From: Bacteroidales bacterium
Lineage (GTDB): Bacteria; Bacteroidota; Bacteroidia; Bacteroidales; VadinHA17
NCBI GenBank assembly: GCA_021371855.1
Contig: JAJFVL010000039.1
Location: 1 to 41,201 of the forward strand
DNA: 41,201 bases
Direction of reading: 5' to 3'
The translations under genes and the position numbers were made by a program. Shown piece after piece: positions 1-6,875 of the stretch. How positions within the stretch are numbered: position 1 is the first letter of the stretch; each line of letters starts with the position of its first letter. Below the pieces are notes generated by a model. The model did not search any database and was not told the DNA's origin. It worked only from the letters and a program-made list of their open reading frames with translations.

Positions 1-116
1 TAAACAAGTATACAGCCCAATATGGACAACAATTTTCCCGATACCGGTGTTGAGTGGAAATTTTTCAGAGTCACCATTCTCAGCTTTAAACTGATGTAAA
101 TTTACTGATTGAAAAA

Positions 117-142
117 GGTTATTAGACAGACTGCCGTTATAG
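117..142 (+). repeat. attC-like right end (copy 1)
   Basis: A 23-base stretch at 117-139 recurs exactly at 3302-3324. Its end, CTGCCGTTA, has the layout of an L'/R' box of an integron attC site and is followed by TAG (GTTATAG, an imperfect match to GTTRRRY). It would be the right end of the site closing an earlier cassette and so would open the blaI-blaR1 cassette. No gene can be assigned in bases 1-116; short frames run there to stops without recognisable content. Confidence 0.5.
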
Positions 143-189
143 CCAATGCTCTGGTAAGGTATACTATGACTACCGACGCACAAGCAAGA

Positions 190-233
190 GTTTGGCTACC
201 TCCAAACACATGCTTTTTTGCCATCAAGCATGT
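190..233. other. Two abutting hairpins upstream of blaI
   Basis: GTTTGG/CCAAAC pairs across a 6-nt loop (190-207), and directly next to it ACATGCTT/AAGCATGT pairs across a 10-nt loop (208-233). They lie between the attC-like end and the blaI promoter, so they are probably part of the cassette leader rather than a terminator of a known gene. No T-run follows. Confidence 0.4.
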
Positions 234-294
234 TCAGGGACAACACTCTAAAAACAGAAAAATCCTTTGATCATGAAAAATATTTTATAAAATA

Positions 295-330
295 TTTGGA
301 CAATTGAAAACACAGATCTACATTTGTAGA
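295..330 (+). promoter_or_regulatory. blaI-blaR1 promoter with BlaI-type operator on the -7 box
   Basis: TTTG at 295-298 and TACATTTG at 319-326 match the Bacteroidota -33/-7 consensus (TTTG, TAnnTTTG) with 20 nt between them. The palindrome TCTACA-TT-TGTAGA at 317-330 contains the TACA/TGTA core of known BlaI/MecI operators and covers the -7 box. Repressor bound there would block RNA polymerase, so the pair is expected to be autoregulated. Transcription should start near 333, about 23 nt before blaI. Confidence 0.7.
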
Positions 331-355
331 GTTATCTAATTAAAAGTAGAGCAGT

Positions 356-733
356 ATGCACCTTACAAACGCTGAAGAACAAATAATGAAATTACTCTGG
401 AGATTAGACAGAGCTTTCATTCGTGACCTTCTAAATGAATTTCCAGATCCTAAACCTGCATCAACAACGGTTTTAACATTATTGAAGCGAATGATTGACA
501 AAGAATTTGTCAGTTATAAGCTGTTCGGAAATTCGAGAGAATACTACCCTTTGATCAAAAAGTCAGATTACTTTTCGGACCACATTAATGGACTGATCAA
601 AGACTTCTTTAACAATTCAACTGCTCAATTCGCTTCATTTTTCGCAAATGAAACAAACATGAATCAGGATGAATTAAAAGAATTAAGAGATTTGGTTGAC
701 AAGAAAATTGCATCAAAAAAGACAAAAAAATGA
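356..733 (+). CDS. BlaI/MecI-family transcriptional repressor
   Basis: This is a 125-residue protein, the usual length for BlaI/MecI. The N-terminal 75 residues match a penicillinase-repressor winged helix (LTNAEEQIMKLLW at the start, then ASTTVLTLLKRM as the recognition-helix region). The C-terminal part is the helical dimerisation segment ending in a lysine-rich tail. It should bind TACA/TGTA palindromes as a dimer, and one such palindrome lies on its own promoter. Its stop codon overlaps the start of the BlaR1-like gene (ATGA at 730-733), the usual coupling of repressor and sensor. No beta-lactamase is next to it, so the regulated target is unknown and may not be an antibiotic-resistance gene. 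Confidence 0.88.
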   Translation: MHLTNAEEQIMKLLWRLDRAFIRDLLNEFPDPKPASTTVLTLLKRMIDKEFVSYKLFGNSREYYPLIKKSDYFSDHINGLIKDFFNNSTAQFASFFANETNMNQDELKELRDLVDKKIASKKTKK

Positions 734-2751
734 CAGCCTACATTATTAAATCAAGCTTAAGCCTTGTCTTAATGTTTGGGCTTTACTGGTTCCTTCTCAG
801 ACAGGAAAAACTATTCGTTTTCAACAGGTTTTTCCTTCTTTTCGCTATCCTCTTTTCTTTAATTATTCCTTTTATATCTATTCCTGTAACCCTTTGGAAT
901 AAAGAAGTCCAGAGAGATATTACTTCCGTATTGCATACTAATATTCCTGAAATTATTACAATACAAAATCCTGCCAGTTTCAACTTATATTCATCATCTT
1001 CTCAGGTGCTCAGCTCTCAAATTAACATTTCAAAAATATTTGTGTTTCTTTATTTTTCTGGTGTAATTGTTTTTCTGTTCCGTTTTCTCAGAAATATCTT
1101 TTATATATCTCGCCAGATAGTAGTATCTGATAAGATTAATTACTTAGGGGAAAGATTGGTTTTGATTGATCATGAGATAAATCCATATTGTTTTTTCAAT
1201 ATGATATTTGTAAACAAACAAGACTATCTGAATAATAAGATTGAGAAAGAACTTCTATCTCACGAACTTGAACATATAAAACAATCGCACTCAATTGATG
1301 TAGTTTTAGTTGAACTTATACAAATTATTTATTGGTTTAATCCTATTCTCTTTTTATATGGCAGAGCAGTAAGAATCAATCATGAATATATAGCTGATAA
1401 TAATGTCGTTCAGAGTTCTTCAGACATTAAAAGCTATTCGGACAAACTGATAAGTTTTATTAGCAACAATATAAATGTTCCGTTAACAACTGGATTTAAT
1501 CAATCTTTGACAAGGAAACGATTGATAATGCTGACAAAATCCAAGCCTAACAGAATCAATGCTGGTATAAGAATCTGTTTGATCGTAAATTTGATAGCGG
1601 TTTTCTTTTTTTTGATGAGTTTTAAAAATTCAAATGCTCAGTCTAATGTTTCAATGACAAGTAATATTGTACCCGAGAATATCCAACAATTAGGCAGAGA
1701 GGTGAAAGGTTTTGTTGTCAATAAATTTGGCAAATATTTAAAGGGAGTTACAATACTTGTCTCAGGTAAAAACACAGGAATTACAACGGATGACATGGGG
1801 CATTTTATAATCAGTAAAGTACCTAAAGACGCCTCCCTTACTTTTTCATATAACGAATATATAACTCACACTTTAAAACCAGCAGATTCTTCAGAAATGG
1901 TTGTTAAACTTATCATAGACCATGAACTTAAAGACTCTATTACAGCAAACGCATTCGCTCCTGAACTGGGAACTAAACCTTTGTTAGTTATAGATGGAAC
2001 TGAGTATCGAGGAGCAACCATGGCAGACATTGATCCTTACAGGGTTAGTTCATTAAGAATTTTAAAAGGGAAAGATGCGACAGACAAATATGGAGAAAAT
2101 GGCATTAATGGGGCTATAGAAATAGTCGCCGTAAGGGATCCCGTGGAAAAGAAACCAGCCTCTTCAAAGTCACCAGATTTCAAAGATCCTAATGCTAAAC
2201 CAATTTTAATAATAGACGGAGTTGTTTCAACTAAAGAATTAAATGATATTCCTATTCAAGAAGTTGATAAGTTATCTATTCTTAAAAACGAGCTAGCTTA
2301 TCAAAAATATGGAGAAAAAGGGAAGAATGGAGTTATTGAAATTATTACCAAAAAGAAAAACTCACAAGGGGAAAATAAAGAAGCTGTGCCCATAGATTCT
2401 ACTAAGACAAACCCCGATCAGTCGGTCGAAAACAGACCTTACGGACAGGTTGAACAGAAGCCTGAATTCCAAGGTGGAGGTGAAAACGAGATGAGAACTT
2501 GGATTATTAAAAACATGAATTATCCCACCGAAGCCTTTAATCAAAAAATAGAGGGTAGAGTTGCTATAAAATTTACTGTTAATTCTAAAGGAAAGGTCCA
2601 AGACATAACTATCATTAGCCCAATCAATCCATTATTAGACAATGAAGCTAAACGTGTAATAAGCACTATGCCTGATTGGAAACCTGGGAAACAAGATGGT
2701 AAACCAGTTGATGTAGATATCACGACATGTATTAATTTTGCATTGAAGTAA
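730..2751 (+). CDS. BlaR1-like M56 membrane metallopeptidase with TonB-like C-terminus
   Basis: A sensor protease of 673 residues. Membrane segments lie near residues 3-20, 33-55 and 103-125. The zinc motif HELEH is at 178-182, with a further glutamate in NHEYIAD near 218-223, and a fourth membrane segment lies at about 280-299. In place of the penicillin-binding domain of staphylococcal BlaR1 there is a carboxypeptidase-regulatory-like beta domain (about 324-400), then two segments that resemble TonB-receptor plug pieces (about 416-470 and 490-545, each ending YGE.G.NG.IEI), then a TonB C-terminal domain (about 584-673). Similar M56-TonB proteins are common in Bacteroidota. Cleavage of the partner repressor is inferred from the family and from the 4-nt overlap with blaI. 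The ligand is unknown. Confidence 0.85.
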   Translation: MTAYIIKSSLSLVLMFGLYWFLLRQEKLFVFNRFFLLFAILFSLIIPFISIPVTLWNKEVQRDITSVLHTNIPEIITIQNPASFNLYSSSSQVLSSQINISKIFVFLYFSGVIVFLFRFLRNIFYISRQIVVSDKINYLGERLVLIDHEINPYCFFNMIFVNKQDYLNNKIEKELLSHELEHIKQSHSIDVVLVELIQIIYWFNPILFLYGRAVRINHEYIADNNVVQSSSDIKSYSDKLISFISNNINVPLTTGFNQSLTRKRLIMLTKSKPNRINAGIRICLIVNLIAVFFFLMSFKNSNAQSNVSMTSNIVPENIQQLGREVKGFVVNKFGKYLKGVTILVSGKNTGITTDDMGHFIISKVPKDASLTFSYNEYITHTLKPADSSEMVVKLIIDHELKDSITANAFAPELGTKPLLVIDGTEYRGATMADIDPYRVSSLRILKGKDATDKYGENGINGAIEIVAVRDPVEKKPASSKSPDFKDPNAKPILIIDGVVSTKELNDIPIQEVDKLSILKNELAYQKYGEKGKNGVIEIITKKKNSQGENKEAVPIDSTKTNPDQSVENRPYGQVEQKPEFQGGGENEMRTWIIKNMNYPTEAFNQKIEGRVAIKFTVNSKGKVQDITIISPINPLLDNEAKRVISTMPDWKPGKQDGKPVDVDITTCINFALK

Positions 2752-2857
2752 GATCGCTTACTTCTTAATTAACTCTTTCAAATTAATTGTGCTTTCATCA
2801 AGTCATTTGCATACCAATACAAAATACAGTTCAACAAGACAGTTTTAATTTTACCCT

Positions 2858-3327
2858 ACACATAACACGGATGGTATGGTTAAGTGCCTTCGGCAGGCCG
2901 GACAGCTTTGCAATCGATCCTAAACACTATGCGAGTAGCTTTTATGTCACTTATCAAAATTTCGGCATCACGACAGCTCCTGCTACCAAGACAAAGTCAA
3001 TGGGCCTGCCGGCCTTCGCACTGTTGTCATGGTTTTTGCATCACCACTTATACATTTTTATCATGACGTGACAGACCCTGCTCATCTACCGGGACTCAGC
3101 CATCTGGACAACTTTATCGTGACACGAAAATCCTGTCCACTTACCGGGACTTTGCAAAAACGCATGCCAACCCTGACTCAGACGGCAACTCCCCATACCA
3201 CCGGGCCGTCAGACTGTCTAATAACCTTATTTTGTATTGATCTCTATTTTTCAATATATTGAATATTAGAATTTTAAAATTTCAATTGTGATAATAAATG
3301 AGGTTATTAGACAGACTGCCGTTAGGT
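2858..3327 (+). repeat. attC-like cassette end after blaR1
   Basis: This 680-base gene-free stretch begins an attC-like site with TAACACGGA (2863-2871) and closes with CTGCCGTTAGGT (3316-3327), in which GTTAGGT fits the R' consensus GTTRRRY. CGGCAGGCC (2891-2899) pairs with GGCCTGCCG (3003-3011). GCTCCTG..CTACCAAGACAAA (2976-2995) and GCTCATCTACC (3080-3090) recur in the site near 4060-4170. At about 460 nt it is far longer than ordinary attC sites, so it may hold two fused sites or a cassette without a gene. Short reading frames inside it look accidental. Confidence 0.5.
3205..3323. repeat. Inverted repeat, 14-bp perfect arms
   Basis: CTGTCTAATAACCT (3214-3227) is the exact reverse complement of 3301-3314, with a 73-nt AT-rich spacer. 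Pairing continues imperfectly outward over about 7 more bases. The right arm is the same segment that is repeated at 117-139, so this hairpin belongs to the right end of the attC-like site. Confidence 0.65.
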
Positions 3328-3364
3328 GGCATAGTGTGGTTCCTACTAATGATCAAAATAGTAA

Positions 3365-3396
3365 CTTGACTTTAGTTCATTAATTCCGTAATTTTG
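3365..3396 (+). promoter_or_regulatory. Promoter of the small lipoprotein gene
   Basis: TAATTTTG at 3389-3396 fits the -7 consensus TAnnTTTG. CTTG at 3365-3368 is a three-of-four match to the -33 TTTG, with 20 nt between. Transcription would start near 3403, inside the cassette and downstream of its left boundary. Confidence 0.5.
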
Positions 3397-3444
3397 ATAA
3401 ACAGGTCAATAATAAATATCTAATTTAAACTAATGCCCGTAACT

Positions 3445-3888
3445 ATGAAAAAGGTTATTTTTTTAAGTCTGGTTATTGCACTGATAATTGGAGGTTGTGC
3501 TCAGCAAAAGAAATCACCGATTGAAGGTATATGGAAGCTCACCTATGGTAAGTGGTATGAATGGAATCCAGGCGACACAATGACTTACCAGTTTCCCGGT
3601 AACATGGCTATTTATCATATCAAAATCTTTTCAAATGAGAATGTCACTTTTGTAGGTTATTATAATTTGGACACTTTGACTTATGATAATTATGGTGGTG
3701 GAACTTATACTCTTAAAGGAGACAGGTATGAAGAAAATCTACTCTATGCAGGCAAATCCATATTTAATAAAAAAATAAGGATGCGCGTGGAAGTAAGAAA
3801 TGATACTTTAATTCAGAAATGGCCCGCAGATGAAAACTGGAAGCTTGCTGAGAAATACAGTATTGAAGAATATATTCGGCTGAAATAA
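3445..3888 (+). CDS. Small lipocalin-like lipoprotein
   Basis: A protein of 147 residues from the chosen start. An in-frame ATG lies 12 nt upstream at 3433, but starting at 3445 gives a standard type II signal peptide (MKKVIFLS...) ending in the lipobox IIGGC, with Cys at residue 17 of this start. The mature part (IEGIWKLTYG..., then alternating beta strands, and Y..GTYTL.GDRYEE) resembles the lipocalin-like small lipoproteins common in Bacteroidota. The role is unknown. It is the only complete gene between the attC-like ends at 3321 and 4061, as expected of a cassette, and it has its own promoter. Confidence 0.7.
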   Translation: MKKVIFLSLVIALIIGGCAQQKKSPIEGIWKLTYGKWYEWNPGDTMTYQFPGNMAIYHIKIFSNENVTFVGYYNLDTLTYDNYGGGTYTLKGDRYEENLLYAGKSIFNKKIRMRVEVRNDTLIQKWPADENWKLAEKYSIEEYIRLK

Positions 3889-4039
3889 TCTTATTATAAT
3901 TGGCCGCCTGTTCCGCAAAAACCATGCTGGCAAAAAGAGTACCGACTATTTTGCCTGCTTCTTCAGATTTAAAAGTAGATACACTTTTAAAAACTTGCCA
4001 TATATTTATTACGACATCAGTTCATATTATCCTGACTAA
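3886..4039 (+). pseudogene. Possible 3' remnant of a protein gene
   Basis: One frame ending in TAA at 4037-4039 reads, in part, TDYFACFFRFKSRYTF and PYIYYDISSYYPD. This composition resembles the tail of a real protein, but it has no ATG and follows the lipoprotein stop directly. A different, longer frame across 3900-4208 has unlikely composition and is not accepted. The remnant may be the decayed end of an earlier cassette gene. I could not name a family. Confidence 0.22.
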
Positions 4040-4055
4040 TAATGAATTGCTACGA

Positions 4056-4180
4056 CCACCTAACACGGACAATAAAGGTAAGTTGTTTGTCATGCTTTTT
4101 GCTTTTGCTCCTGTACTGCTGCCAAGACAAATTGGGAATGGTTATTGCAGCCCGGACACGCTCATCTGCCCGCAATTAAG
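4056..4180 (+). repeat. attC-like site after the lipoprotein cassette (degenerate)
   Basis: CACCTAACACGGACA at 4057-4071 matches the left end seen at 2863 and complements the cassette opening (GCCGTTAGGTGG near 3319-3330). CGGACA can pair with TGCCG, leaving one A bulged, as in the extrahelical base of attC L'' boxes. GCTCCTG (4107-4113), CTGCCAAGACAAA (4119-4131) and GCTCATCTGCC (4160-4170) are diverged copies of blocks in the earlier site. The expected right end is degenerate (CTGCCCGCAATTA). Confidence 0.45.
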
Positions 4181-4257
4181 ATTATGCACCTTGAGTATCT
4201 CCGATTAAAGGAAAAATAAGATCGGATAGTATCATAAATTAAAACTAATTCTCCAAC

Positions 4258-4292
4258 CCTCCGGCGTAGTAATATGTCAGAGGTTTTTTTTT
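4258..4292 (+). terminator. Rho-independent terminator
   Basis: CCTC-C-GGC pairs with GTC-A-GAGG around a 10-nt loop, with one mismatch and one G-T pair, followed by nine T residues (4284-4292). It would end plus-strand transcripts from the lipoprotein unit. Confidence 0.5.
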
Positions 4293-4325
4293 GCAACTAG
4301 TGTAATATTATCATGATAAATTTAA

Positions 4326-4373
4326 CAACACGGATCAGGTATTCAAGTAATTAAATATAAATACCGTTACGCT
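4326..4373. repeat. Short attC-like hairpin
   Basis: AACACGG (4326-4332) and CCGTTA (4364-4369) flank the perfect inverted repeat GGTATT/AATACC (4338-4343 and 4360-4365) with a 16-nt AT-rich loop. The outer bases resemble the ends of the larger attC-like sites, so this may be a short or decayed member. The rest of 4209-4530 shows no gene. Confidence 0.3.
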
Positions 4374-4532
4374 ATTAATCTTGTTCAGTAAAACCGCTAA
4401 AAATAACTTCCATAAGAATGATAGGTACACGCTTATGGTCGAGGTGGACTTTTCTTATTGTAGATTGGATAAGATCAAACTTATCAGCTAAGTTGAAAAT
4501 GTTTCAGTATGGTTTTAGATGAATTTAAAATA

Positions 4533-4573
4533 AATAAGCGCATTCAGCCTTTATACGGTCGTTTGCGCTTATT
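4533..4573 (-). terminator. Terminator of tRNA-Arg
   Basis: A perfect 10-bp stem (AATAAGCGCA / TGCGCTTATT) with a 21-nt loop lies just 3' of the tRNA gene on its transcribed strand, followed by a T-rich tract. Stem and loop closely resemble the hairpin after tRNA-Gln at 14309-14347. Confidence 0.65.
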
Positions 4574-4579
4574 TTACTG

Positions 4580-4651
4580 TAGCCCTACCAGGAATCGAAC
4601 CTGAATCTAAGGTTTAGGAAACCTCCATTCTATCCATTGAACTATAGGGCC
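4580..4651 (-). tRNA. tRNA-Arg(CCU)
   Basis: The minus strand folds into a cloverleaf. The acceptor stem is GGCCCTA/TAGGGCT with a G-T closing pair, U8 and A9 are in place, the anticodon stem GAGGT/ACCTT encloses the loop TTCCTAA (anticodon CCT), and the T arm carries GGTTCGATTCC. The discriminator base is A and CCA is not encoded. A promoter lies about 12 nt upstream and a hairpin terminator 6 nt downstream. It lies next to a cassette-like region, but no duplicated 3' end was found that would mark an att site. Confidence 0.9.
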
Positions 4652-4662
4652 AAAATCAATCG

Positions 4663-4693
4663 CAAAAATATATCTTTTTTTTGTCATTACAAA
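4663..4693 (-). promoter_or_regulatory. tRNA-Arg promoter
   Basis: On the minus strand TTTG (4690-4693) and TATTTTTG (4663-4670) are separated by 19 nt, a full match to the Bacteroidota -33/-7 consensus. The -7 box ends 11 nt before the mature tRNA. Confidence 0.7.
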
Positions 4694-4732
4694 TCACTTA
4701 TGTAAAGTAAACGGTTCATGACTCATTCGTGT

Positions 4733-4799
4733 TGCTTGTTGCTCATTGCTTGTTGCTCATTACTCTGCACTTTAAGTTCATATTTCACTCCTCACTCCT
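4733..4799. repeat. Short tandem repeats upstream of cvpA
   Basis: TGCTTGTTGCTCAT occurs twice in tandem (4733-4746, 4747-4760), and CACTCCT twice (4786-4792, 4793-4799). CTTTCATA is also doubled at 4873-4888. The 4700-4906 stretch is otherwise gene-free and has no clear promoter. Confidence 0.6.
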
Positions 4800-4906
4800 C
4801 ACATCTCAGAACTTTTAAGTAATAGTTGTATCGTCGTACCTCTTTCTGATTATTTTTTGAAAAGCCAACATTCTTTCATACTTTCATACTTTAAAATATT
4901 CATATA

Positions 4907-5443
4907 ATGAACTGGATAGATGCTACTATTGTTATAATACTCATATTGTCTGTGATAATGGGCTTTATCAATGGGTTGATTAAAGAGATCGCTTCTCTTG
5001 CTGCACTGATCCTTGGTATCTGGGGAGCTATTAAATTCTCGGACTTTACTGCCGGGAAACTCTATGATTATTTTGATATGAGCGGGCAATATGTGGGTAT
5101 CATTGCATTCATAATAACATTTGGGATTATCGCTGTGCTTATTCATTTTATCGGGATTCTGTTCGATAAAATCCTTAATGCAGCTTCTCTGGGTTTTTTA
5201 AACAGGTTGCTTGGGATAGTATTTTCGACTATAAAATCAGTTCTGATAATGAGCGTTTTTTTTGTGATCCTGAATGCTCTGGATTCAAGAAGACCTTTTC
5301 TTCCAAAAGAAAAGATCGAAGAGTCAATGTTTTATAATCCTATTTCTGATATTGTCCCGGCAATCTTTCCGATTATTGGGGAGGGTAACTTTAATCACAG
5401 CTTCGACAGGTTTAAAAAGAAGCCTGATGATGTTACTATATGA
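4907..5443 (+). CDS. cvpA: CvpA family inner-membrane protein
   Basis: A 178-residue protein with four hydrophobic segments (about 6-24, 27-46, 60-85 and 100-120). The start NWIDATIVIILILSVIMGF and the following GLIKEIASLAALILGIWGA are typical of CvpA, named for its need in colicin V production in E. coli. In other bacteria it contributes to envelope integrity. The charged C-terminal tail is short (about 50 residues). It lies alone between tRNA-Arg and tyrS with 130 nt before tyrS, so it probably has its own transcript. The exact function in Bacteroidota is unknown. Confidence 0.85.
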   Translation: MNWIDATIVIILILSVIMGFINGLIKEIASLAALILGIWGAIKFSDFTAGKLYDYFDMSGQYVGIIAFIITFGIIAVLIHFIGILFDKILNAASLGFLNRLLGIVFSTIKSVLIMSVFFVILNALDSRRPFLPKEKIEESMFYNPISDIVPAIFPIIGEGNFNHSFDRFKKKPDDVTI

Positions 5444-5453
5444 CCCTGTTTAT

Positions 5454-5461
5454 TATCTTTG
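5454..5461 (+). promoter_or_regulatory. -7 box upstream of tyrS
   Basis: TATCTTTG matches TAnnTTTG, and the -33 region is weak. The implied 5' UTR of about 110 nt contains a possible hairpin, CCTC-C-ATG (5489-5496) with CAT-A-GAGG (5535-5542). No T-box features were recognised. Confidence 0.45.
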
Positions 5462-5576
5462 CAATTTTGAAAAAATGATATTATGAAGCCTCCATGTTTT
5501 TACAAATTCCCGTAAAAATGATAATAATCCTGTGCATAGAGGTTCCATATGACCATATTAAATATATTTTTAACGT

Positions 5577-6869
5577 ATGAATTTTGTTGATGAACTGAAA
5601 TGGAGAGGCATGATACATGATATTATGCCCGGGACGGAAGAATTTCTGAATAAAGAAAAAATCAGCGGATATATAGGATTCGATCCAACCGCCGATTCAT
5701 TGCATATTGGACATATGGTTCAGGTAATGTTGCTTGTGCATTTCCAGAGGGCAGGGCATACACCAATTGCCCTGATAGGAGGAGCAACGGGTATGATAGG
5801 TGATCCATCAGGTAAATCGGAAGAGCGTAACCTGCTGGATGAACCGCTACTTAGAAAAAACCAGGAGGCTATCAGGAAACAATTATCGAAATTCCTCGAT
5901 TTTCAGTCAGATAGAAGTAACAGAGCTGTCATGGTGAATAACTATGACTGGATGAAAGAATATTCTTTTCTGGGTTTTATCAGGGACATCGGGAAGCATA
6001 TAACTGTAAATTATATGATGTCGAAAGACTCAGTAAAGAAGAGAATTGGCTCCGATTCCAAAGAAGGGATGTCATTTACTGAATTTTCATACCAGCTGGT
6101 GCAGGGTACTGATTTTCTGCACCTGTACAATAATTACAATTGCAAGCTTCAGATGGGTGGATCTGATCAATGGGGGAATATTGTAACCGGTACAGAGCTT
6201 ATAAGGCGCAAAGCTGGTGGGGAGGCTTTTGCTCTTACTTGTCCGTTGATAACAAAATCGGATGGTACGAAGTTTGGCAAAACGGAATCCGGAAATGTGT
6301 GGCTCGATCCTGAAAAAACAACTCCATACCAGTTTTACCAGTTCTGGCTGAATGTTTCAGATGAAGATGCCGCAAAATATATTAAAATATTTACTGTTCT
6401 CGGGCAGAAGGAGATAGAAGAAATCATTATTGAACATAATAAAGCTCCTCATGAACGTTTTCTGCAGAAGCGGCTTGCTGAGGAAGTTACTGTGATGGTT
6501 CACTCACGCAGCGATTATGAAGGTGCTGTTGAAGCATCACAGATATTGTTTGGAAAGGGGACAAACGAATCTTTGAAAAAAATGAATGAGAGTACCTTCC
6601 TTTCTGTCTTTGAAGGGGTCCCGGTGTATGATGTTAAAATGAATGTGATTCAGAACGGTGTCACTGTTGCTGACCTTTGTGCAGAACACTCAAAGGTATT
6701 TGCGTCAAAGGGAGAATTAAGACGTCTTGTCCAGGGTGGGGGATTAAGTTTAAATAAAGCAAAGATTGATAATCCGGAGATGGTTGTTGGTATGGATTTT
6801 CTGCTGAATAATAAATACCTGCTTATACAGAAAGGGAAGAAAAATTATTTCCTGATAAGAATAAGTTAA
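5577..6869 (+). CDS. tyrS: Tyrosyl-tRNA synthetase
   Basis: A cytoplasmic class I synthetase of 430 residues that attaches tyrosine to tRNA-Tyr. The ATP-binding HIGH motif is at 43-46 within [15 protein letters not shown]. The substrate-pocket segment [15 protein letters not shown] and the [11 protein letters not shown] motif are present. The second signature motif, KFGKT, is at 232-236. An S4-like RNA-binding domain occupies about 360-430. The length matches bacterial TyrRS. The gene is convergent with the phosphatase gene, with only 6 nt between the stops. Confidence 0.97.
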   Translation: MNFVDELKWRGMIHDIMPGTEEFLNKEKISGYIGFDPTADSLHIGHMVQVMLLVHFQRAGHTPIALIGGATGMIGDPSGKSEERNLLDEPLLRKNQEAIRKQLSKFLDFQSDRSNRAVMVNNYDWMKEYSFLGFIRDIGKHITVNYMMSKDSVKKRIGSDSKEGMSFTEFSYQLVQGTDFLHLYNNYNCKLQMGGSDQWGNIVTGTELIRRKAGGEAFALTCPLITKSDGTKFGKTESGNVWLDPEKTTPYQFYQFWLNVSDEDAAKYIKIFTVLGQKEIEEIIIEHNKAPHERFLQKRLAEEVTVMVHSRSDYEGAVEASQILFGKGTNESLKKMNESTFLSVFEGVPVYDVKMNVIQNGVTVADLCAEHSKVFASKGELRRLVQGGGLSLNKAKIDNPEMVVGMDFLLNNKYLLIQKGKKNYFLIRIS

Positions 6870-6875
6870 GAAGGA

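Noticed and set aside
1..116. A possible gene end at the left window edge
   Set aside because: All three plus frames stop within 100 bases and none gives a convincing C-terminus, so no partial gene is called.
356..2751. A classical beta-lactam resistance locus
   Set aside because: The repressor and sensor are present, but there is no beta-lactamase gene, and the sensor lacks a penicillin-binding domain.
2787..3262. Overlapping short plus-strand reading frames after blaR1
   Set aside because: They lie inside the attC-like repeat region, overlap one another in different frames, and have Cys/His/Thr-rich composition typical of translated noncoding DNA.
3900..4208. A 102-codon frame after the lipoprotein gene
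   Set aside because: It lacks an ATG start, crosses the attC-like left end at 4061, and its composition is unlike a folded protein; another frame here looks more protein-like but is only a fragment.
4580..4651. tRNA-Arg as an integration site of a genomic island
   Set aside because: No duplicated tRNA 3' end, integrase or matching att sequence was found on either side; the nearby repeats are of a different kind.
4733..4799. CRISPR-like repeat array
   Set aside because: The repeats are short (14 and 7 bp), in direct tandem and without spacers; no cas genes are present anywhere in the window.
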